From: Dehalococcoidia bacterium UBA2160
GTDB lineage: Bacteria > Chloroflexota > Dehalococcoidia > Lucifugimonadales > UBA1123
Length of the DNA: 10,849 nucleotides
Assembly (NCBI GenBank): GCA_002328865.1
Contig: DCWO01000027.1
Coordinates: forward strand, 1-10,849
Direction of reading: 5' to 3'
Below the pieces are notes generated by a model. That model was not told the origin of the DNA and searched no databases. It saw only the letters and a program-made list of their open reading frames with translations. This document shows positions 5,826 to 10,849 of the stretch, one piece after another. Position 1 is the first letter of the stretch. The number at the start of each line of letters is the position of its first letter. The translations under genes and the position numbers were made by a program.

Positions 5826-7043
5826 TCAGCTTCGCTGCTCCGTTTCCTCGTCTTTTTTGGGCTCTGCAGGTCGTTGGCCTGGACGTTCCAATCCGAGATT
5901 GGCCGCCATGTCTCCCGCGCTTGGGTTGCCGGAGCGCTCCGACAGCTCGCGCAGTTGCTGACGGTGGAACCTTCCGCCGGCGGCGGCGGAAGGATCGGCG
6001 CCGTCGAGAAGGGCGTAGATGCCCAAGGATTCCTGGGTGGCCTCGGAGAGCCGTTGCGAGGCGCGTTCTTCCCAGAGCTTCGCTTCCGCTTCCTCGTAAC
6101 CCTGCCCATGTCCGGACTCGCGCAGCCACGCGCCTCGCATCCTGAGCAACCGCATCACGCGGCTGGCGATGTATGCTTCGACGAGGAGCTGCTGGCGGAT
6201 CGGCTCCGAACTCAACGGAGCGCCGTTCGCATGGGTCTCCCGGGTGTATTTCAGCAAGGCGTCGGTCTCGGACTCGAGGAGGGTCGGCAGATCGGCCAGG
6301 TCCGTGTGGGCCGTCCGGGCGCCGACGACAGACGGGCCGTCGTCTTCGTCGCCCAGTCTGTCCGATCGAGGGACCCACACCTGGTCGAAGAACACTCTGC
6401 GCACCGACTCGGCGACCAGGGAACGAGGCGTCGTTATGCGGACGCCGTCAATGTCCGGGGACACCAGGAAACATGCCATCGCGGGCTCGCCGTCGTCTTC
6501 GGACTTCACTCGGGCGAGCGTCCACAAGCAGGACGGCGCCGCGCCGGGTCCGGAGAACATCGCTCGACCATCGAGGATGTAACCGTCCGCGTCAGGAAAG
6601 GCGCTGATCCCCACGCTTGCTGGTTCGAAGTCGGAAGAGGGCGGCAGCACTTGCCTCCAAACCGATGTCTGGCCCAATGCAATGGACCGTAGGTATTGCT
6701 CATGCTGCGCTTCATCGCCCCACGTTCGGATCGCCGCACGCAAGGCCGATGCAGCGTCCTCAAGCAGGTGCAGCAGCCCGCGCCGATTCAGCTCCTCGAG
6801 GATGATCACGTTGTGGTCTGGGCTCAGACCGGCGCCGCCTGCGTCGGGCGAGTCGGTCGGAGCGAGCCAGCCCTTGGACCCCAGATCCCGGCGAAAGCCC
6901 TCGACCTTGGAGTCCGTCTCGATGTCCAACGGTCCGCCGTCCAGAGGGCCGTTGAGATTGTCGGGGGCGTGGCTGTCGAGCCAGGCGGCTACCTCATCAC
7001 GGAACGCCTGCTGTTCGTCCGTATAGTGATAGGCAAAGTCCAC
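5826..7043 (-). CDS. Eroded full-length acyl-CoA dehydrogenase-like protein (third of cluster)
   Basis: Its N-terminus (MDFAYHYTDEQQAFRDEVAA) is clearly paralogous to those of the two upstream genes, and its 405 aa reach full family length. The functional motifs have decayed. Where relatives have TEPxxGSDxAS it has LPPSSDFEPASVG (133-145); the ERGG-type catalytic Glu site is replaced by ARTAHTDL (242-249); and the C-terminal GTxEIQxNIIAxR arm has become NPSAGDMAANLGLERP (373-388), followed by a charged tail. Core beta-domain strands and the C-terminal helices with GAPLSSEPIRQQLLVEAYIA (274-293) remain. It may be a non-catalytic subunit or a decaying copy. The start is GTG 7043, sharing one base with the preceding stop (TAGTG), so translation is probably coupled to the truncated neighbour. 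The reading frame is intact over its whole length, which argues against a simple pseudogene. Confidence 0.75.
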   Translation of the reverse strand: MDFAYHYTDEQQAFRDEVAAWLDSHAPDNLNGPLDGGPLDIETDSKVEGFRRDLGSKGWLAPTDSPDAGGAGLSPDHNVIILEELNRRGLLHLLEDAASALRAAIRTWGDEAQHEQYLRSIALGQTSVWRQVLPPSSDFEPASVGISAFPDADGYILDGRAMFSGPGAAPSCLWTLARVKSEDDGEPAMACFLVSPDIDGVRITTPRSLVAESVRRVFFDQVWVPRSDRLGDEDDGPSVVGARTAHTDLADLPTLLESETDALLKYTRETHANGAPLSSEPIRQQLLVEAYIASRVMRLLRMRGAWLRESGHGQGYEEAEAKLWEERASQRLSEATQESLGIYALLDGADPSAAAGGRFHRQQLRELSERSGNPSAGDMAANLGLERPGQRPAEPKKDEETEQRS

Positions 7044-7867
7044 TAGCCGTCTTGCTCTGAGCGCTGGCTGCGCAGGTATGAGTAGATGCTCTCGATGGTC
7101 CCGTCCTCGCTGATGCGGAATGCCGTGCCGCCGCGCTCAGCCTCGATTATGGACTGGGCGATCTCCCATCCCTGGTAAGGCGGTCCGAGCAGGCAGTCGT
7201 CAGTCACGAAAACGTCATCGAAGTAGACCCTGCGTTCGCTGCCCATCAGCATCCGCATCGTCTTGATCGAGACGCCAGGCAGGTTGGCATCGACCATGAA
7301 CACGCCGAGGTTCATCCTTCGGGGGCGTTCGGGGTCGGTGACGGCGAGCGTAACCATGAAGTCAGGGTCGAATCGGCCGGTGATGAACGCCTTGGAGCCG
7401 TTGATCCGGTACCCTCCCTCTTCGGGGGCAGCCCTGGTGTGCACTGTGGCGAAGTCGGAACCGGAGTCCGGTTCGTTGAACGCCTGCCAGGTGATGGTCT
7501 TGCCGCGCAGGCACGGTTCGACGAATCGTCGTTTCTGTTCCTCCGATCCCCAGACCATCATGGCAGGGATCCATCGGGTGTTGTCGCCCATGCTGGGAAG
7601 CTCGAGCTCCCGCATCTCCTGCATCAGGATGAGATCGAGTTCGCGACTCAGGCCGCCGCCGCCGTACTCTTTGGGCCAGGATGGAGCGAGCCACCCCTTT
7701 TCGCCGAGGATGCGCCTGAACGCCTTGACCTTCTCTTGCGTTTCCGCGTTCAGAGGGCCGCCGTCGGCCGGGACCGTGAGGCCGGTGGGGGCGTATTCAG
7801 CGAGCCAGGTTCTTGCCGCGATGCGGAAGGCTTCTTGCTCCGGGGAGTAGCCCATGCTGAAGTCCAT
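7043..7867 (-). CDS. Short acyl-CoA dehydrogenase lacking the C-terminal domain (second of cluster)
   Basis: This protein has well-conserved N-terminal and beta domains: MDFSMGYSPEQEAFR (1-15), KGWLAPSWPKEYGGGGLS (57-74), WQAFNEPDSGSDFATVHTRA (127-146) and NGSKAFITG (156-164). It stops at 274 aa, just after IIEAERGGTAF (240-250), which carries Glu244 at the isovaleryl/long-chain-type catalytic position. The roughly 130-residue C-terminal four-helix domain, which normally holds the flavin arm and the tetramer contacts, is absent. The ending (SYLRSQRSEQDG) is followed at once by the next gene's GTG, so there is no out-of-frame remainder to suggest a recent frameshift. GAGGAG lies five bases before the ATG. 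It could work only with a partner supplying the missing helices, perhaps the coupled downstream protein, or it may be a fixed truncation. Confidence 0.8.
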   Translation of the reverse strand: MDFSMGYSPEQEAFRIAARTWLAEYAPTGLTVPADGGPLNAETQEKVKAFRRILGEKGWLAPSWPKEYGGGGLSRELDLILMQEMRELELPSMGDNTRWIPAMMVWGSEEQKRRFVEPCLRGKTITWQAFNEPDSGSDFATVHTRAAPEEGGYRINGSKAFITGRFDPDFMVTLAVTDPERPRRMNLGVFMVDANLPGVSIKTMRMLMGSERRVYFDDVFVTDDCLLGPPYQGWEIAQSIIEAERGGTAFRISEDGTIESIYSYLRSQRSEQDG

Positions 7868-7920
7868 AGCGTCTCCTCATTTCGAACCTTGAGAGCCGAA
7901 GCCCTCGACCGAAGAAAACA

Positions 7921-7947
7921 GAAGGGCCTTCCAAAAGAAGGCCCTTC
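7921..7947 (-). terminator. Intrinsic terminator after the first ACAD gene
   Basis: GAAGGGCCTT (7921-7930) pairs perfectly with AAGGCCCTTC (7938-7947) around a 7-base loop. Read on the minus strand, the stem is followed directly by TGTTTTCTTC, a T-rich tract. It sits 35 bp after the stop of the leftward gene at 7982-9205 and 54 bp before the next gene's start. Transcription of the second and third genes then needs read-through or another promoter; I saw no good promoter in the 7868-7920 gap. Confidence 0.75.
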
Positions 7948-7981
7948 ATAGGCACCGGTGTGACGGCTTTCCCTGCAGGAC

Positions 7982-9205
7982 CTAGCCAGTGCTGGCGCCA
8001 GCCGTCGAAGGCGTGGCAGCCGCGCGCTCCCTGGTCCGGCTGATGCCGATGCGTCGGGCGATGATGACCTTCTGTATTTCGATGGTCCCGGCGGGGTGAG
8101 CGCCAACCAAGCTGCTGCGCTGATAGACCTCGGGCTGACCGCCGAACGGCGCCCGGGGCTCGTCAGTGCCGCACACCGAGTACATGCCCATGATGTCCCG
8201 CGACCGGTCGGCGTTCTCGATGCGGTATATCTTACCGAACATCGAACTCTGAGACCCGTGGTAGGTCATCTCTTGGCGGGCCTGGTACATGCCGTAGTTT
8301 CGTGTGTTTAGCAGGCTGAAGACGTGAGAGTCGATGTAGGCTGACACGGCTGTCTGCTGGACGAGGGGATCGTCTCCGAGAGGGGCTCCGTCCGACTTGG
8401 TGTTCTGCACGTAGTCGATCAGATTCTCCAGCGCCTCGTCGCGAGGAATCGCTTGTCCGCGTCCGCCGTGCTCGATCTCCAAAGTTGTCTGGGTTACCTG
8501 CCAACCCTGGTGATCGCCGCCGATCAGGTGGTCGCCTTGGACTCGGACGTTGTCGAAGAAGAACACGCTCTGGTCATCGCCCGAAAGCAGGTTCATTCTT
8601 TCTTGCGCCAAACCTCCTGCCGGGCACGGCACCATAAAGTAGCCGAGGTTCCGGTGGCGAGGAGCATCGGTGTCAGTCACCATCGGGCCGAAGAGCAGAT
8701 CGGGTTCGCGAACGCCGCTGATATAGATTTTCTGGCCGGTGATCAGCCAGTCGTCGCCGTCTCGAACAGCTCTCGCCTGGAGGGACGCCAAGTCGGAGCC
8801 GGCGTTGGGCTCGGTGAAGTTCTGGAACGCGACTTTCTCGGCGCTCAACAGAGGCTTCAGGAACATCTCTTTCTGATCGTCGTCAGCCCAGACCAGCAGC
8901 GTCGGGAAGACCAAGCTGTTGGTGAAGCCACCGACTACTCGGGCGTCGCGGAACTCTTCCTGGAGAATGGTCTCCTGCTCGCCGCTCAGGCCGCCTCCGC
9001 CGTACTCTTTCGGGTATGTCGGGTACAGCCAACCCTTTGCGGCGAGGGTCTTGTGCATCTCGCGCCAGAAGTCATACTGCACGTCGGTGAGCTCCATCCG
9101 GTCGACGGGGGCTCGCATGTCCGTGGGAATGTTCTCCGCAAGCCACGTCCGGACTTCTTTCCGGAAGTCTTGCTGCTCATCAGTGTACTGATACGTGAAA
9201 TCCAT
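7982..9205 (-). CDS. Acyl-CoA dehydrogenase (first and most complete of cluster)
   Basis: This FAD enzyme is expected to oxidise an acyl-CoA to the 2-enoyl-CoA and pass electrons to electron-transfer flavoprotein. At 407 aa it has all domains: N-terminal helices with MDFTYQYTDEQQDFR (1-15) and KGWLYPTYPKEYGGGGLS (57-74), the beta domain with FQNFTEPNAGSDLASLQARA (127-146) and ITGQKIYISG (155-164), and the C-terminal helices ending in HPAGTIEIQKVIIARRIG (370-387), the flavin-binding arm. The MCAD-type catalytic Glu before GT is Ala here; Glu245 in LEIEHGG is the candidate base, as in isovaleryl/long-chain types. The last 20 residues are a low-complexity Ala/Thr/Ser tail. A perfect AGGAGG lies five bases before the ATG, and a strong promoter about 70 bp upstream. 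Family resemblance suggests bulky or branched acyl-CoA rather than straight chains; that is inference. Confidence 0.88.
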   Translation of the reverse strand: MDFTYQYTDEQQDFRKEVRTWLAENIPTDMRAPVDRMELTDVQYDFWREMHKTLAAKGWLYPTYPKEYGGGGLSGEQETILQEEFRDARVVGGFTNSLVFPTLLVWADDDQKEMFLKPLLSAEKVAFQNFTEPNAGSDLASLQARAVRDGDDWLITGQKIYISGVREPDLLFGPMVTDTDAPRHRNLGYFMVPCPAGGLAQERMNLLSGDDQSVFFFDNVRVQGDHLIGGDHQGWQVTQTTLEIEHGGRGQAIPRDEALENLIDYVQNTKSDGAPLGDDPLVQQTAVSAYIDSHVFSLLNTRNYGMYQARQEMTYHGSQSSMFGKIYRIENADRSRDIMGMYSVCGTDEPRAPFGGQPEVYQRSSLVGAHPAGTIEIQKVIIARRIGISRTRERAAATPSTAGASTG

Positions 9206-9276
9206 CTACGCCTCCTGTGGGCAACGGCGCGATATTCGCGATCACGCCTGTTGGCTGCGTATGCTACGCTAGCGAA

Positions 9277-9305
9277 ATCATAGATAGTGGCGGGTCTAGT
9301 GTCAA
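9277..9305 (-). promoter_or_regulatory. Strong sigma70-like promoter of the ACAD cluster
   Basis: On the minus strand TTGACA (9305-9300, perfect consensus) and TATGAT (9282-9277, five of six) are spaced by exactly 17 bases. Transcription would start near 9270, giving a leader of about 65 bases before the ATG at 9205, with AGGAGG at 9216-9211. The -35 box lies only 38 bp from the stop codon of the neighbouring transposase gene, possibly at the edge of that insertion sequence. Confidence 0.75.
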
Positions 9306-9319
9306 CCGTCAGGAGGTTG

Positions 9320-9344
9320 GATTCCACTCTGTTCGTGTGGAATC
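9320..9344 (-). terminator. Short hairpin at the transposase stop codon
   Basis: GATTCCAC (9320-9327) and GTGGAATC (9337-9344) form a perfect 8-bp stem with a 9-base loop, overlapping the TGA stop at 9345-9343. There is no T-tract beyond it, so it is a weak terminator candidate; it might equally be part of the insertion-sequence end or a guard against read-through. Confidence 0.3.
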
Positions 9345-10311
9345 AAATCGGCGTGGGACCCGCCTCCGCGTCCCTCCTCACGATGTCCGTCCAGTTCTTG
9401 AAGGTGGTGGTGGCGCCGGCCGCTGCCGCCGGGGTTGCCCCGTCCAATGCCTCGTGGGGTCTCAGGCAGTTGTAATGGACTTGCCATCCGCCCACCACCA
9501 ACTCCGCCGCGGCCATGTTCGCCATGCCCCGCATCACTCGCTTTCGGCTTGTCAACGTTTGCCGGATGCTCTCAGTCGCCAGGGTCGATTGCGCCACCGA
9601 AAATGAGGGGTCCGGCGTGTGCTCCGCGTGCGAGTCGCCTGCCCACTCGATGGCGTCCAAGCGGCGCGCCATATTGTCGGCCATGATCTGCTCTGGTGTA
9701 CGGCCCGCCCGCTGAATCGCGAGATTCATCCATCGTTGGATGTCTCCCGAACACCGCATCGTTGACAGTTTGGACGCAAGCAGGTACCGCGTCTCTTCGT
9801 CGAAGACGTCCCAGACCCACACTGTGCGCTCGCCAATCTGCATCTCGGTCTCATGAGCTATCCACGCACCGCCGACCTGGGGCGCCAAGTCTCGCGTCAC
9901 ATCCAGCGAGGTTCTGGTGAACCTCAGCGCCCAGTCATAGACCGTGGAGTCTGAGGGTCGGAACTCGTATATCCGATTCAACTGACGGCGGATCGCGTTG
10001 AGGGACAATCCCTCGTAGAACATGCTCACCGCCGCTCCGACTATTACGATCGGGATCCTCATGCGAGGCAGAGCGTCGGCGCCGATGAAAGTCAGTCCGC
10101 AGTCCCGGCACTTGTACCTCCGAACGCCCGTCGCCGTGAACCCGTGACGGTACAGTCTGGCCGACTCGCAATGCTTGCATCGCATGTCTTTCGGCAGTGA
10201 TCCTCTGGCAGCCGTCGGGTCCAACGAGATGCTCTCCTCTCCGGCGATGTCCAAGCAGACTCGTTGATCGCCAATCTCGGCAGGTGGACCAAAACACTCC
10301 GCAAGCGCCAA
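9343..10311 (-). CDS. IS6/IS240-like DDE transposase with a catalytic Asp replaced
   Basis: The protein resembles transposases that have an N-terminal zinc ribbon, helix-turn-helix and a DDE domain. The ribbon is CKHC at 45-48 and CRDC at 68-71. A helix-turn-helix-like segment with SDSTVYDWALRFTR lies at 120-133. In the catalytic domain the usual WxxDET is WIAHETEMQIG (150-160): the first Asp is His153 (codon CAT). Asp212 in IMADNMARRL and Glu247, aligned with the usual LIERFHGT by the following SRKRVMRG, are kept. The ending HYNCLRPHEALDGATPAAAAG is typical. The frame opens at TTG 10311, but ATG 10185, giving MRCKHC, is the more usual start. Clear terminal inverted repeats were not found. 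The reading frame is intact but the enzyme is predicted to be inactive in strand transfer. Confidence 0.75.
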   Translation of the reverse strand: MALAECFGPPAEIGDQRVCLDIAGEESISLDPTAARGSLPKDMRCKHCESARLYRHGFTATGVRRYKCRDCGLTFIGADALPRMRIPIVIVGAAVSMFYEGLSLNAIRRQLNRIYEFRPSDSTVYDWALRFTRTSLDVTRDLAPQVGGAWIAHETEMQIGERTVWVWDVFDEETRYLLASKLSTMRCSGDIQRWMNLAIQRAGRTPEQIMADNMARRLDAIEWAGDSHAEHTPDPSFSVAQSTLATESIRQTLTSRKRVMRGMANMAAAELVVGGWQVHYNCLRPHEALDGATPAAAAGATTTFKNWTDIVRRDAEAGPTPI

Positions 10312-10594
10312 TGTCGGGTTAGCCTAACGGTACATTATCTCTCCGCCCTTCACATGGTGAATTGGCATATCGCGGCGAAGACGAGCAGGGCAACACCAAT
10401 GTGACCGTGGGCTTGGCATTCCTTGGCCTGACATGTCTCGCGATCGTGGGCGCGGTGTAGATAAGCGTGCCGGCGGCGCTAAGGTTGTGACTGGTCTGAG
10501 CCGGATGGGAAAACATAAGGGCCAGCATATGTGCAATCCAGCCGCGAGATCGCAACCACGGCTTCTAATACCATGACGATGCCGACGGCGCCTA
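10312..10594. other. Non-coding gap between two transposase relics
   Basis: No convincing gene is present. A perfect 5-bp-arm palindrome GTTAG-C-CTAAC lies at 10318-10328, just upstream of the transposase. A short plus-strand frame at 10362-10460 (TTG start, 32 aa) ends with a hydrophobic stretch, VTVGLAFLGLTCLAIVGAV, that could span a membrane, but it has no good ribosome-binding site. It may be a fragment of a gene broken by the insertions. Confidence 0.35.
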
Positions 10595-10753
10595 ATGCGT
10601 GAAAGCGTTGGCGCCCTGGTCAGGATTCAATTCGACCGCCGGCTGCGCCCCGAGCTCGATGGCGCCACCGTCAGATCCGACGCGGGACCCCTGGCATGGC
10701 GTGAGCCGGACGACGTCCTGGAACTGACGGCGTCGGCAACTGCCGTTGAATAA
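10595..10753 (+). pseudogene. IS1380-type transposase, N-terminal fragment
   Basis: This 52-residue frame contains IQFDRRLRPELDGATVRSD (11-29), then AGPLAWREPDDVLELT (30-45). That matches the well-known opening of IS1380-type transposases, F-D-x-x-L-x-x-x-x-x-G-x-x-x-(T/S)-S-D-(A/G)-G-L-L-x-x-R-E-x-D-x-x-L-x-L-T. Full enzymes run to 400 residues or more. Here the family pattern ends at about 10730 and a TAA follows at 10751, with no continuation visible in the other two frames up to the window end. It is a truncated relic, showing that insertion sequences accumulated at this border. The antisense frame at 10592-10813 is its shadow. Confidence 0.6.
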
Positions 10754-10787
10754 AGCACCGTGAAGCTGGGAGGAATCTCCACAACTC

Positions 10788-10816
10788 TTGACACGAGCAC
10801 GGAATATCGGCATATA
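10788..10816 (+). promoter_or_regulatory. Possible rightward promoter at the window edge
   Basis: A perfect TTGACA (10788-10793) is followed after 17 bases by CATATA (10811-10816), or after 19 bases by TATAGG. The -10 match is poor. It might drive a gene beyond the window; nothing downstream can be seen to test this. Confidence 0.25.
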
Positions 10817-10849
10817 GGAACGCAGAGAAGTAGAGTCCCAGGAAGTGGT

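Noticed and set aside
5796..6692. 298-aa plus-strand frame inside the third ACAD gene
   Set aside because: Arg/Gly-rich shadow without motifs; the minus frame retains the ACAD fold and is coupled to its neighbour.
5826..7867. One ACAD gene split by a frameshift
   Set aside because: The downstream frame begins with its own complete ACAD N-terminus, so these are two genes, not halves of one.
8453..9283. 276-aa plus-strand frame opposite the first ACAD gene
   Set aside because: The antisense of a highly conserved enzyme gene; no domain features.
9297..10328. Terminal inverted repeats for the IS6-like element
   Set aside because: The best pair I could align (TAGTGTCAACCGTC near 9297 and the reverse complement of the segment ending near 10326) matches only 9 of 14 bases, too weak to define ends; no target duplication was seen.
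10319..10555. 70-78 aa minus-strand frames right of the transposase
   Set aside because: No ribosome-binding site, no motifs, and composition unlike the real genes nearby.
10592..10813. 73-aa minus-strand frame at the right end
   Set aside because: Antisense to the IS1380-type fragment, which has a recognisable family pattern.

Overview
This is a GC-rich bacterial window whose gene content resembles environmental, probably aerobic, heterotrophs that carry many paralogues of a few degradative enzyme families. Tandem divergent acyl-CoA dehydrogenases, an HLD-II haloalkane dehalogenase, a type II HAD dehalogenase, a DUF497/BrnT toxin pair and insertion-sequence debris are a mix I associate with Chloroflexota of the Dehalococcoidia/SAR202 kind. 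There is no rRNA or marker gene here, so the taxon is a low-confidence inference.

Layout, left to right. 1-218 is AT-rich and apparently non-coding, with short inverted repeats. A small basic protein (219-461, minus) follows. A haloalkane dehalogenase (741-1613, plus) and a HAD type II dehalogenase-like protein (1610-2326, minus) converge with a 4-bp overlap. Next is a toxin-antitoxin-like pair (2438-2749 and 2746-3264, plus) with a promoter and a tandem 10-bp repeat that looks like its operator. An MBL-fold hydrolase of UlaG-like type (3284-4201, minus) runs convergently to the pair. A long-stem hairpin at 4323-4368 separates it from a leftward acyl-CoA dehydrogenase (ACAD) cluster of four genes: 9205-7982, 7867-7043, 7043-5826 and 5569-4430. 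The right end holds an IS6/IS240-like DDE transposase (9343-10311, minus) that has lost one catalytic Asp, and the N-terminal stub of an IS1380-type transposase (10595-10753, plus).

How the genes may work together. The four ACADs begin downstream of an excellent sigma70-like promoter (TTGACA-17-TATGAT, 9277-9305) that abuts the transposase. Only the first gene looks like a complete, ordinary ACAD. The second lacks the whole C-terminal helical domain, the third is full length but eroded at substrate, flavin and catalytic motifs, and the fourth is of the divergent partner type. A heteromeric dehydrogenase for a bulky acyl-CoA, as known for actinobacterial steroid side-chain FadE pairs, is a reasonable hypothesis; decay after duplication is the alternative. 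A strong intrinsic terminator (7921-7947) after the first gene and a candidate internal promoter before the fourth suggest unequal expression.

The two dehalogenases could act at the first and last dehalogenation steps of a haloalkane route (haloalkane to alcohol, then haloacid to hydroxyacid). The alcohol and aldehyde dehydrogenases needed between them are not in the window.
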